Assembly (NCBI GenBank): GCA_019416685.1
Contig: DXWV01000093.1
Location: 1-19,205 of the forward strand
Length of the DNA stretch: 19,205 nucleotides
Source of the DNA: Bacteroides sp.
GTDB lineage: Bacteria; Bacteroidota; Bacteroidia; Bacteroidales; Bacteroidaceae
Direction: 5' to 3'
Shown here piece by piece: positions 6,949 through 14,483 of this stretch; positions within the stretch are counted from its first letter, which is position 1; each line of letters starts with the position of its first letter. Below the pieces are notes generated by a model that worked only from the letters and a program-made list of their open reading frames with translations, ran no database searches and was not told where the DNA came from. A program made the translations under genes and the position numbers.

Positions 6949-7725
6949 TCAAATCCGGAAAGTGTCCGCGTCTTTCCATACCGGAAATTTATCACGGAAT
7001 TGTTGTAGCGAATGGAGATTAAGTGAAACGGTAGTGATAGCTTCTTTACCATCCGGGACCGATGTTAGTATTTCACCTTTTGCAGAATAGACAATGCTGC
7101 CTCCGTTATATATGAGGTTATTACCATCTGTCCCTGTCCGGTTTACCCCGCATACATAACACATATTCTCTAAAGCACGGGCGCGAAGTAGTGTGTCCCA
7201 TACCAATCGGCGGGCTTGCGGCCAATTGGCTACATATATTAATAGGTCGTATTCATTATTTACATTCCGGCTCCATACCGGGAAACGCAGATCGTAACAT
7301 ACCAGCAGGCAGATGTTCCATTCATGATAGGAGATAATAAGCTTACTGTCTCCGGAGGAGAAATGTTCAGCTTCTTGTCCCATGCGGAAGAGGTGACGTT
7401 TGTCATAGTAATGCTCTTCTCCTTTGGGGCTGATAAAGAAAGCGCGGTTATAGTAAGCCCCCTGTTCGTTGCAAATAAAGCTTCCTGCGATGGCAAACTG
7501 AAATTCTTCGGCCCAGCTTTTGAGTGTTTGTATCGTTTCTCCGGAGATTGGTTCTGCCAACTTCCGGCTATTCATACTAAACCCGGTTGAGAACATTTCC
7601 GGTAAAACAACAATCTCCGTTGTTCCGCGGAGCACTTGTAGCTTATCACGGAGCAGACGGAGATTTTCCTGTTTATTCTCCCATACAATATCAGTCTGGA
7701 CGGTTGAAACACGTAATTCTTGCAT
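6949..7725 (-). CDS. Omega-amidase of the nitrilase superfamily (YafV-like)
   Basis: 258 aa from the ATG at 7725 (MQELRVSTVQTDIVWENKQENL). An upstream in-frame GTG at 7737 lies in the heptad array and is rejected. The nitrilase catalytic triad is clear: Glu43 (VVLPEMFSTGF), Lys109 (YYDKRHLFRMG) and Cys143 (LLVCYDLRFPVWSRN). Length and these motif contexts match the YafV/Nit2-type omega-amidases, which hydrolyse 2-oxoglutaramate and similar 2-oxo acid amides, a metabolite-repair or salvage role in the cytoplasm. It is the last gene of a likely three-gene operon (8590 to 6949), 32 bases after the acyltransferase stop. The gap between the two is filled mainly by a heptanucleotide array. Exact substrate is inferred from the family. 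Confidence 0.88.
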   Translation of the reverse strand: MQELRVSTVQTDIVWENKQENLRLLRDKLQVLRGTTEIVVLPEMFSTGFSMNSRKLAEPISGETIQTLKSWAEEFQFAIAGSFICNEQGAYYNRAFFISPKGEEHYYDKRHLFRMGQEAEHFSSGDSKLIISYHEWNICLLVCYDLRFPVWSRNVNNEYDLLIYVANWPQARRLVWDTLLRARALENMCYVCGVNRTGTDGNNLIYNGGSIVYSAKGEILTSVPDGKEAITTVSLNLHSLQQFRDKFPVWKDADTFRI

Positions 7726-7732
7726 TACATTT

Positions 7733-7767
7733 AGCACTAATCATTAATCACTAATCACTATTCTTTA
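7733..7767. repeat. Second heptanucleotide array at a stop codon
   Basis: In plus sense the units are AGCACTA, ATCATTA, ATCACTA, ATCACTA and TTCTTTA. This is the same heptad family as 801-849. The acyltransferase stop codon (7760-7758) lies in it. In minus sense GAATAGTGATTAG occurs at both this stop and the stop at 840. Confidence 0.75.
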
Positions 7768-8318
7768 ATTTCTCCGATACTAAAATTTTCGGGATGTTTA
7801 CCTTTGAAGTCTTTGAAGTAGAGCTTGATTTCGCGCATATCTTTTTCAATATCTCCCGTAGGCATGATAGCTTTGGTGGATGAAATTGTTTTAGTAGTAT
7901 AATCTATTCCTACAAGTACGATGGGGACTTGTGCTTTCTGTGCGATATAGTAGAATCCTTTCTTCCAGTTTGGATTTCGTTTGCGGGTACCTTCGGGGGT
8001 AATGGCAAGATGAAACTTTTTGCTTTCGGCAAATTTGTGTGCCATTTGATCTACCAATGATGTTTTGCGGCCTCGGTCTACCGGAATGCCTCCCACTGCT
8101 TTGAATATAAGGCCTAAGGGAAAAAAGAACCACTCTTTTTTCATCATGAAGCTTGTTTTACGTCCCCAAGCACCATAGAAAAGTTTACCTATGAAGAGGT
8201 CTAAATTTGTAGTATGGGGAGCGGCGCAGACCACACATTTGTCATAGTCTGGCACCGTTACATTCATTTTCCAACCCAACAAGCGAAAGTAAATAAAGCT
8301 ATAAATTGCTTTTTTCAT
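7758..8318 (-). CDS. PlsC-like 1-acyl-glycerol-3-phosphate acyltransferase family
   Basis: 186 aa. Acyltransferase block I is HTTNLD (His35-Asp40, the HX4D catalytic pair), GGIPVDRG (76-83) is the block II/III-type substrate site, and TPEGTRKR (107-114) is the EGTR phosphate-binding block. These are the signatures of the PlsC superfamily, which transfers acyl chains to lysophosphatidic acid or other lysolipids at the inner membrane. At 186 aa it is shorter than typical PlsC (about 240) and has only weakly hydrophobic segments, so it may be a peripheral or accessory acyltransferase and not the main one. It starts two bases after the stop of the 89-aa gene, a sign of tight co-translation, and is followed by the omega-amidase gene. 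Confidence 0.87.
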   Translation of the reverse strand: MKKAIYSFIYFRLLGWKMNVTVPDYDKCVVCAAPHTTNLDLFIGKLFYGAWGRKTSFMMKKEWFFFPLGLIFKAVGGIPVDRGRKTSLVDQMAHKFAESKKFHLAITPEGTRKRNPNWKKGFYYIAQKAQVPIVLVGIDYTTKTISSTKAIMPTGDIEKDMREIKLYFKDFKGKHPENFSIGEIKE

Positions 8319-8320
8319 TC

Positions 8321-8590
8321 TTAGTTTAGTTTCGCGATGGCATCAATAATTTCGTTTACTTTAGTGTTAAAGTCACTACGGAATTTTTTGTAGAATCCTT
8401 TTACATTACCTGGTTCTGTATGGCTGATGCGACTGATGAACTCATCCTGCATTTTAAGGATTTCGGTCATTAGTTCGTCTGCCTTGGTTTTATCAGTACC
8501 AGGAACGAACATACTATTGATCAAACACTCTGAGAATAATTCTCCTGAAATATAATTTACGGTTTTCTTGAGTTCTCTTCTACTTGCCAT
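8321..8590 (-). CDS. Conserved small hypothetical protein, operon leader gene
   Basis: 89 aa from the ATG at 8590 (MASRRELKKTVNYISGELFSECL). A longer frame to 8683 is rejected because the promoter at 8632-8663 would place the transcript start downstream of that codon. The protein looks wholly helical, basic at the N-terminus (SRRELKK) and near FYKKFRSDFNTK, with no membrane segment and no known catalytic motif. I recall similar small proteins as widespread hypotheticals in Bacteroidetes, but I cannot name a function. It is first in an operon and abuts the acyltransferase gene with a two-base gap, so a link with lipid or envelope metabolism is possible. Confidence 0.78.
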   Translation of the reverse strand: MASRRELKKTVNYISGELFSECLINSMFVPGTDKTKADELMTEILKMQDEFISRISHTEPGNVKGFYKKFRSDFNTKVNEIIDAIAKLN

Positions 8591-8631
8591 AATCTGTCTT
8601 CTTTTAATGTGAATATTGAATATATCAGCGG

Positions 8632-8663
8632 TAAAGATAAATACTTTCTTTGGCTCTGGCAAA
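8632..8663 (-). promoter_or_regulatory. Promoter of the 8590-6949 operon
   Basis: Minus-strand TTTG (8663-8660), a 20-base spacer, then TATCTTTA (8639-8632), one base from TAnnTTTG. Spacing is ideal for a Bacteroides promoter. Initiation near 8625 gives a leader of about 35 bases and decides the 8590 start. Confidence 0.65.
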
Positions 8664-8799
8664 TAATTGATACAATAACTCACTTAAAGAACTAATTCAA
8701 AATCTGGCAAAATGAGCAGAAATAGGCTCGGTGTTTTGGGGCTTATTCAGTTTGAGTATTCTGAGATTCGTCCTGTGTCTTAATTGAAATACTCCGGAT

Positions 8800-8826
8800 G
8801 GTATGTATTTAAATAGTACCTTTTTT
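8800..8826 (+). terminator. Orphan plus-strand terminator-like hairpin
   Basis: GGTA (8800-8803) pairs with TACC (8817-8820), the palindrome TATTTAAATA lies between, and TTTTTT follows immediately. No plus-strand gene precedes it. It may end a small RNA or be chance. Confidence 0.3.
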
Positions 8827-8909
8827 CTGGAATATCGATCAAAAGAGAAAGCCATGAAAGGTGATCTGAGGGAGAGGTTTATAAGATGTACAGTATGTGC
8901 TTGAGTTTT

Positions 8910-10616
8910 TTATTTTAACGGATTGCTGCTGAAATAGTCACTATCTAATATGATATCAGAGATTCTCTCCATATTTCTATTTCTTTCTTTTTGGAATGAA
9001 GTATTCAGAATTGAGTCTGGAGTGAGGATACTATTTCCAACACCTCTCCATTGGCTTTCTATTCCCATTAAGTCAAGTATAGTTGGAAAAATGTCACACT
9101 GATTTATTGGATAGTGTTTGTCTTTCTCTATTTTTTGGGGAGAATTAATTATGTATAGAGGGATTGAATATGGTATTTTTAAATCATCGGAATTTAGTAA
9201 AAAATCATGGGCCTGATGATCGCTGACAATTATTATTAAACTATTATTATACAATCCGGATGTTTTAAGAGAATGGATATATTCTCCTAAGCAAGCATCC
9301 ATGTAATGAACGTTAGAAAGATAGCTCCTTAATTCATTAGAGTAGTTTTGGGGATATTGAATGGGATATTCTTTTATGGAGTTTGTATAGGGCGAATGTG
9401 TCGAAGAAGTTAATATTACAGACATGAAGTTGTTTTTATCTATTGAGTCTGTTGTTGCTACATGCTGAAATAGCTGTTGATCCGTTAACCATCCATTAAC
9501 CTGTTCCTGATTTGGATAAGTATTTCTGGAAAATAGAGACTCTATTTCAAATTTCCGGCATACTTTGTTCTGTTGCCACATTGTCAGTGCTGTTGGAACT
9601 ATCATTTTAGTTTTTAGTCCTTTTTCTTTCAGCAAGGAAGGAAGTGAAATAAAAGTATTATTTAAATAATCATTAATTGTGATACCTTGTTTTTTAGGGA
9701 GCAGTCCTGTCATATATATAAGTTGTCCGTCAATTGATTCTCCTGCTTGAATTTGTGGTGTCATATTATCATTATAATATGCTCCTTCTTTCACTAAATT
9801 ATTTAGATTGGGAGTGATTTCAAAATCATCGATTGTCAGATTTGTGGCATATGAGAGTAAAGACTCTACAATGATAAATATCAGATTTTGATGGATATGT
9901 TCTTTTTCTATATTAGAGCTTTCACTGGTTATTAAGGGTTTTAAAGTCTCCAATTCTTTTATAGAGTAACTTTTGGTATGACGTTTGTTCCATTCTACTG
10001 CATAGCTATGTGCCATCCCATATTGAAAAGTACTTTGAACGGGATTGTAATTATAAGGAGTTATGTATTTCCATGATAAGTTTTTCCAGCGTGTAGCAGA
10101 TATTCCAACTAAAACAACAGCCAGAAGAATACCTGTTCCACTTATTATAGCCGACTGACGAATACGGGATATTGCAGGACTTGATATGATTTGTTTCTTA
10201 TAATATAAGTAAAAGAGTATTCCGGCAATGAGAGATAATGGAACAACCAAATCTTGCAGTTTGATGGCATTGATTATATTTGCTGACAAACCGTTGAGAT
10301 TATCATATTCTGTATATAATGATAACGGCAGATAGGATGAAAAATATCTACTATACCAGATATTTGCCAAAGCTAATATGTTTGTAAAAACAAGTGGTAT
10401 AAAGTATAAATATAGTCTCTTCTTTATTACTAAAAAGGGAATAATAAACAGTATACAACAATCTATAATTGTAAAACAAAAATTTTCTATATATAGAAAA
10501 GTACCTAAATCATTTCCGTCTGTAAATATACTATAATGCATATATAGTAAATTCAGACAACATAAAATCATGATAGAGTATTGGAAAATAATTCGTTTGT
10601 TTGTTTCTCTTTTCAT
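8910..10616 (-). CDS. LTA-synthase-like membrane phosphotransferase (sulfatase fold)
   Basis: 568 aa. About five N-terminal membrane segments (roughly 11-30, 43-63, 69-90, 123-139, 155-173) precede an extracytoplasmic alkaline-phosphatase/sulfatase-fold domain (about 240-550). Residues matching S. aureus LtaS are visible: Glu251 (IIVESLLSY), Ser294 at the nucleophile site (QAGESIDGQL, where LtaS has Thr), His407 (SSTHSPY), and Asp466-His467 (IVSDHQAHD). The enzyme probably moves a phosphoglycerol or phosphoethanolamine group from a phospholipid to a glycan or lipid acceptor in the periplasm. Bacteroides make no classical lipoteichoic acid, so the acceptor is unknown. The gene stands alone with its own promoter. 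It is visibly richer in A+T than its neighbours: two 60-base lines counted by eye gave 16 and 17 G+C, against 28 in a line of the RND adaptor. This hints at horizontal acquisition. Confidence 0.85.
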   Translation of the reverse strand: MKRETNKRIIFQYSIMILCCLNLLYMHYSIFTDGNDLGTFLYIENFCFTIIDCCILFIIPFLVIKKRLYLYFIPLVFTNILALANIWYSRYFSSYLPLSLYTEYDNLNGLSANIINAIKLQDLVVPLSLIAGILFYLYYKKQIISSPAISRIRQSAIISGTGILLAVVLVGISATRWKNLSWKYITPYNYNPVQSTFQYGMAHSYAVEWNKRHTKSYSIKELETLKPLITSESSNIEKEHIHQNLIFIIVESLLSYATNLTIDDFEITPNLNNLVKEGAYYNDNMTPQIQAGESIDGQLIYMTGLLPKKQGITINDYLNNTFISLPSLLKEKGLKTKMIVPTALTMWQQNKVCRKFEIESLFSRNTYPNQEQVNGWLTDQQLFQHVATTDSIDKNNFMSVILTSSTHSPYTNSIKEYPIQYPQNYSNELRSYLSNVHYMDACLGEYIHSLKTSGLYNNSLIIIVSDHQAHDFLLNSDDLKIPYSIPLYIINSPQKIEKDKHYPINQCDIFPTILDLMGIESQWRGVGNSILTPDSILNTSFQKERNRNMERISDIILDSDYFSSNPLK

Positions 10617-10681
10617 CCTTATTATATCTATGTCAATCGCTTCTATGATCTGCTTTGATAAATAATCTTATTGCGAGGTTA

Positions 10682-10710
10682 CAAAAGTACTAATTTTCCA
10701 ATAAATCTAA
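10682..10710 (-). promoter_or_regulatory. Promoter of the LTA-synthase-like gene
   Basis: Minus-strand TACTTTTG (10689-10682) is an exact TAnnTTTG, followed by TAACC. The upstream element is only TTAG (10710-10707) with a short 17-base spacer. Initiation near 10675 gives a leader of about 60 bases. Confidence 0.5.
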
Positions 10711-10766
10711 TGAATATTGCTTTTTTTGTTTGTATGGTTAAACGATATAAATTAATTATGTATTGT

Positions 10767-10788
10767 ATTATTCGATATTTTGAATAAT
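10767..10788 (-). terminator. Possible weak terminator after the patatin gene
   Basis: ATTATTC (10767-10773) and GAATAAT (10782-10788) form a 7-bp inverted repeat with an 8-base loop, starting 7 bases after the stop codon on the minus strand. It is A+T-rich and lacks a T-run, so it may only stabilise the 3' end. Confidence 0.3.
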
Positions 10789-10794
10789 TGTTTT

Positions 10795-13008
10795 CTAAAA
10801 ATAGAATCCCAGATTCACATAAAACCCTACCTTTTTGCTTTGATTAGAATATCCCAACGAAGCTTCCAGTGGACCGAACATACTGTCTATTCCGTAACCC
10901 AAACTAACCCCATAGATACATTTATCTTCCAGAATATCAAAGAAGTTATTATTGGTTAGTGCCACATTACCTGTCAGGCTGATATAATGTTTACTCCACA
11001 AACGCTGACGCAGTTGCAGACCGCCTACTACTACAGAGTTCTTCATTATTTCGATATTGTCGATTCCGGCAAAGGGGAGTTGCTGCGAAATGAACCGTCC
11101 GAAGTAGTTACCACCCAATGCGTTGGTATACGGATAGGGGATGTCTCTGCCTATAAGTACTCTTCCATATATAGCAGGAAGCAAAGCAAAACGGTTGGTT
11201 AATTGGAAGGCTTCCACCCATGAAGCGTTAAGTGCTGAAAATGGAGCATGACCTTTATACTTTGCCATGTTATCTGTATAAAGTGAGTATCCGGCTTTAA
11301 AATCTGCACCTTTGTTGGGGAAGTATCCTTTGTTGAATGTATTATAATGTACCTGCGCAAAGTAACTGAAGAAATGTTCCGGTTTAATTTTCAGGTTATA
11401 CTCCGGGCTGGTATACAAAAAATCTTTGTATTTGAAATATTCAAATCGTGCTCCGACAGCAAAGCGCAAGTTCTTATACCATACGTCTGAGAAGCTGAAT
11501 TCTCCTGAATGATACTTGTAAGTAGTATTATAAGCACGATTTCCATGATTGTAGATATTGATATCATTGTATTCAAAGAGGTAACCGAAGTTGAAGTTTC
11601 TCATCTGCATCGGTTCCAAGGTATAATCTACCCGGGCGGCATAACGCTTACCCAAACGTCCGGTTATAGATACTTTAGACGGGATATGTGTCTTTAAGTT
11701 TAGTGTTGCATTCAGCAGCATAGAAGCAATTTCTTCAGAATCGAAACGGATGCCTAAGTTGATTTTTCGTTCATATTTCTCTTCCAGCAGAAAGTCCAAT
11801 TTATCTCCTTCCGGTGTACTGGTAAGTTTATAGCTGACATTAGAATATGCCTGGCTTCCCCGTAATATGGAAAGTGCTTTTTCCAATTGGGCTACACTGA
11901 TTTCACTATCTTCTTTTAATTTGCATTTCCGCATCATCCATTTCTTATCCGCATCTTCAATACCGGAGAAATCGATCTCTTTTACAAAGAACTTTCTGGA
12001 AGAAGATAAGGAAGTATAAGGACCATGCGGAGCTGGTTTGTAATCTTTCGGAATACCTATTTTCTTTTTTAATTTTAATAATTCGTTCCATTTCTCCTGT
12101 GCTGCTTCCTCCCCCCGATTAGTAAGCGTATCCAACGCATTAGGAGTAAAACTGGCAGCGGAGTATCCTTTTACATTTACTTTGATATAAACATCTGTGG
12201 CAGCTACATTTTGTTCGTAATTTTTCTGTGTAGTGAGATCGATGATCTGCAACAAAATATCTGGTGCCGTATTAAGTTCATTTGCCGTTCGCAATTTTTC
12301 TTGTACATCTACTCCGATAATAACTTCGGCTCCCATTGCTTTGGCAACGTTCACCGGATAGTTGTTTTTCATACCACCGTCTACTAATACCATGCTATCT
12401 ATTCGCACCGGAGTAAACACACCGGGAATGGCCATACTTGCACGCATAGCTGTGGCAAGTACGCCGCTATGGAATATTATTTCGTCACCATTCACAACGT
12501 TCTCCGATACGCAGGCGAAAGGGATTGGCATTTTGTTAAAATTAATCGAGTCATGATAACCTATAGTGAGGTCGGAGAATAGATTGGCAAGATTTTGTCC
12601 TTTGATGACTCCTCCTGAGGCTTGTTCTTTAAAACCCTTTCCGGTCAGAGGGAGAGAGAGTATATACATTTCCGACTTTTCCCGTTCGGACATGGTCTGT
12701 TGGCTTCGTTTGATCCGGTCACTGAGGAGGAAAGTCCAGTCTTGTTTTTTCACCATGCTGTCAAGTTGCTCTGGTGTGTAACCAATAGAATACAGACCTC
12801 CGATAATAGAGCCCATACTGGTACCTACGATATAATCGATGGGAATACCTGCTTCTTCGATCACTTTCAAAGCTCCGATGTGTGCAACACCTTTTGCGCC
12901 ACCGCCACTGAGTACCACGCCTACCTTTTTGCGTTGCTGTGCCGAAGTTGGTAAAGCCAAAAAAAGGCAGGTCAGGAGAACTAATGTTAAAGATAAATGT
13001 TTTTTCAT
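10795..13008 (-). CDS. Patatin-like phospholipase with POTRA and Omp85 beta-barrel
   Basis: 737 aa from the ATG at 13008, where a clear signal peptide begins (MKKHLSLTLVLLTCLFLALP, TSAQQ). The longer frame from 13053 is rejected because a -7 box at 13043-13050 overlaps it. The patatin domain (about 28-330) has the oxyanion loop GGGAKG (35-40), the nucleophile elbow GTSMGS with Ser64, and the DGG motif with Asp210, which completes the Ser-Asp dyad. A POTRA-like segment (about 345-425) and a 16-strand-type barrel follow, ending in Phe (FYVNLGFYF), as in BamA-family proteins. The whole is like the type Vd (PlpD-like) architecture: a lipase carried to the outer membrane by its own barrel. It probably acts on phospholipids or acyl esters; whether the lipase faces outside is not decided by the sequence. 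It is divergent from the RND operon. Confidence 0.92.
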   Translation of the reverse strand: MKKHLSLTLVLLTCLFLALPTSAQQRKKVGVVLSGGGAKGVAHIGALKVIEEAGIPIDYIVGTSMGSIIGGLYSIGYTPEQLDSMVKKQDWTFLLSDRIKRSQQTMSEREKSEMYILSLPLTGKGFKEQASGGVIKGQNLANLFSDLTIGYHDSINFNKMPIPFACVSENVVNGDEIIFHSGVLATAMRASMAIPGVFTPVRIDSMVLVDGGMKNNYPVNVAKAMGAEVIIGVDVQEKLRTANELNTAPDILLQIIDLTTQKNYEQNVAATDVYIKVNVKGYSAASFTPNALDTLTNRGEEAAQEKWNELLKLKKKIGIPKDYKPAPHGPYTSLSSSRKFFVKEIDFSGIEDADKKWMMRKCKLKEDSEISVAQLEKALSILRGSQAYSNVSYKLTSTPEGDKLDFLLEEKYERKINLGIRFDSEEIASMLLNATLNLKTHIPSKVSITGRLGKRYAARVDYTLEPMQMRNFNFGYLFEYNDINIYNHGNRAYNTTYKYHSGEFSFSDVWYKNLRFAVGARFEYFKYKDFLYTSPEYNLKIKPEHFFSYFAQVHYNTFNKGYFPNKGADFKAGYSLYTDNMAKYKGHAPFSALNASWVEAFQLTNRFALLPAIYGRVLIGRDIPYPYTNALGGNYFGRFISQQLPFAGIDNIEIMKNSVVVGGLQLRQRLWSKHYISLTGNVALTNNNFFDILEDKCIYGVSLGYGIDSMFGPLEASLGYSNQSKKVGFYVNLGFYF

Positions 13009-13042
13009 TAAGATGGTTTTGTTACGTGTAACATATAAAATA

Positions 13043-13050
13043 CAAATGTA
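13043..13050 (-). promoter_or_regulatory. -7 box for the patatin gene
   Basis: Minus-strand TACATTTG matches TAnnTTTG exactly. No TTTG is found 18-22 bases upstream. Initiation near 13036 would give a leader of about 28 bases and fits the start at 13008. Confidence 0.45.
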
Positions 13051-13063
13051 CATGATAAATTGT

Positions 13064-13092
13064 TTTGCTTTAGGCAGATTTCTCTACTTTTG
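13064..13092 (+). promoter_or_regulatory. Distal promoter of the RND operon, with possible operator
   Basis: TTTG (13064-13067), 17 bases, then TACTTTTG (13085-13092), an exact TAnnTTTG, followed by TGGCC. The arms ACTTTT and AAAAGT (13087-13105, 7 bases apart) overlap the -7 box and the expected start, a layout suited to a repressor. The leader would be about 185 bases. Confidence 0.45.
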
Positions 13093-13210
13093 TGGCCTAA
13101 AAGTCGGAATTGTGGATAATTTCTACAGTTTGCAGTAAAATTCCACAGATGCCCGATTATTGTATATATAGCATAAATAGCTTGTTTATAGCAGATAAAT
13201 AAAGCTTTTG

Positions 13211-13218
13211 TAATTTTG
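13211..13218 (+). promoter_or_regulatory. Proximal -7 box of the RND operon
   Basis: TAATTTTG fits TAnnTTTG. The upstream element is at best TTTA (13185-13188), 22 bases away. It would give a leader of about 60 bases, an alternative to the distal promoter. Confidence 0.35.
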
Positions 13219-13283
13219 GTATGTAACTTGTACGACAAGAGACTAAGAACAAACATAAGTTAAATTAACTAATTCAACCGATT

Positions 13284-14480
13284 ATGAGATTATTTCTCTC
13301 AAAGAAAGAATTGAAACTAAAGAAAAAGAGAACCATTGCTACTGTTGTTTGCATTGTTCTGATATTAGGAATTTACTGGGTATTAACGCGTCCGCATAAG
13401 GCTGAACCGGAAATACCTACAGTGATAGTAGAGGCTGCAACAAAAGATGATGTAGAGATTTATGGTGAGTATGTAGGTCGTATTCGTGCCCAGCAATTTG
13501 TAGAAGTACGTGCCCGTGTAGAAGGATATTTGGAGCAGATGCTTTTCGCAGAGGGTACCTATGTGAATAAAAACCAGGTACTTTTTGTTATCAACCAGGA
13601 GCAATACCGGGCAAAAGCAGATAAAGCACGTGCACAGCTGAAAAAAGATGAGGCACAGGCGCTGAAAGCACAGCGTGATTTTGAACGTATCAAACCGCTT
13701 TATGCTCAGAATGCTGCCAGCCAGCTGGATCTGGATAATGCCGAAGCTGCCTATGAAAGTGCAGTAGCTACGGTTGCCATGAGTGAAGCTGATCTTGCAC
13801 AGGCAGAGATGGAGCTTGGGTATACGTTGGTTCGCTCTCCGCTATCAGGGCATATCAGCGAAAGAAATGTCGATTTGGGAACACTTGTAGGTCCGGGTGC
13901 GAAGTCTTTGCTGGCTACCATCGTAAAGAGTGACACGGTGCTGGTCGATTTTAATATGACAGCACTGGATTATCTGAAAAGTAAAGAACGGAATATTAAT
14001 ATCGGGCAACAGGATTCCAGTCGTTCCTGGCAGCCCAACATCTCTATTACATTGGCCGATAATACGGTCTATCCATACAAAGGTTATGTGGATTTTGCTG
14101 AACCACAAGTAGATCCTCAGACGGGAACATTCTCTGTCCGGGCCGAGATGCCCAATCCGAAGCAGGTATTGCTACCCGGGCAGTTCACAAAGGTGAAATT
14201 ATTACTCGATGTCAGGGAAGGTGCTGTTGTGGTGCCTCTTAAAGCTGTAACAATTGAGAAAGGTGGTGCTTATATCTATGTGATGCGTAAAGACTCAACA
14301 GTAGAGAAGCGTTTCATTGAATTAGGACCTGAGTTTGGCAACAAGGTAGTTGTGGAACGCGGACTTGCACAGGGAGAAATGATTGTTGTTGAAGGATTCC
14401 ACAAACTCAATCCGGGAATGAAAGTCCGGGTAGTAGAAGCCGATAAGGCCGAAGAAGTGGATAACACTATAAAGGAGTAA
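13284..14480 (+). CDS. RND efflux periplasmic adaptor subunit (MexA/AcrA-like)
   Basis: 398 aa. A basic N-terminus (SKKELKLKKKR) and one hydrophobic segment (about 17-35) anchor it in the inner membrane; there is no well-placed lipobox. The split lipoyl/barrel-sandwich motifs are at about 73-104 (VRARVEGYLEQMLFAEGTYV) and 180-215 (YTLVRSPLSGHISERNVDLG), separated by a coiled-coil hairpin (about 108-178, rich in Ala, Lys and Glu). The beta-barrel and membrane-proximal domains follow (LLPGQFTKVKL, AVVVPLKAV). It links the pump to the outer-membrane channel. The pump gene begins three bases after its stop. Substrates cannot be read from the sequence; antibiotics, bile salts and detergents are usual for this class in Bacteroides. 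Confidence 0.95.
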   Translation: MRLFLSKKELKLKKKRTIATVVCIVLILGIYWVLTRPHKAEPEIPTVIVEAATKDDVEIYGEYVGRIRAQQFVEVRARVEGYLEQMLFAEGTYVNKNQVLFVINQEQYRAKADKARAQLKKDEAQALKAQRDFERIKPLYAQNAASQLDLDNAEAAYESAVATVAMSEADLAQAEMELGYTLVRSPLSGHISERNVDLGTLVGPGAKSLLATIVKSDTVLVDFNMTALDYLKSKERNINIGQQDSSRSWQPNISITLADNTVYPYKGYVDFAEPQVDPQTGTFSVRAEMPNPKQVLLPGQFTKVKLLLDVREGAVVVPLKAVTIEKGGAYIYVMRKDSTVEKRFIELGPEFGNKVVVERGLAQGEMIVVEGFHKLNPGMKVRVVEADKAEEVDNTIKE

Positions 14481-14483
14481 ATA

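Larger units (their letters stand above)
8591..8909. other. 319-base gene-free stretch
   Basis: The gap between the small-gene ATG and the stop of the LTA-synthase-like gene. It holds the promoter at 8632-8663 and a plus-strand hairpin with T-run at 8800-8826. No open frame with a plausible protein is seen, and no convincing terminator for the minus-strand gene ending at 8910. Confidence 0.6.

Noticed and set aside
6804..7052. Minus-strand 82-codon frame after the omega-amidase
   Set aside because: It overlaps the 3' end of the omega-amidase gene in another frame and covers the promoter of the NagB/PIG-L gene.
7726..7737. GTG start for the omega-amidase
   Set aside because: It lies next to the heptad array; the family N-terminus fits the ATG at 7725 (MQELRVSTVQTD).
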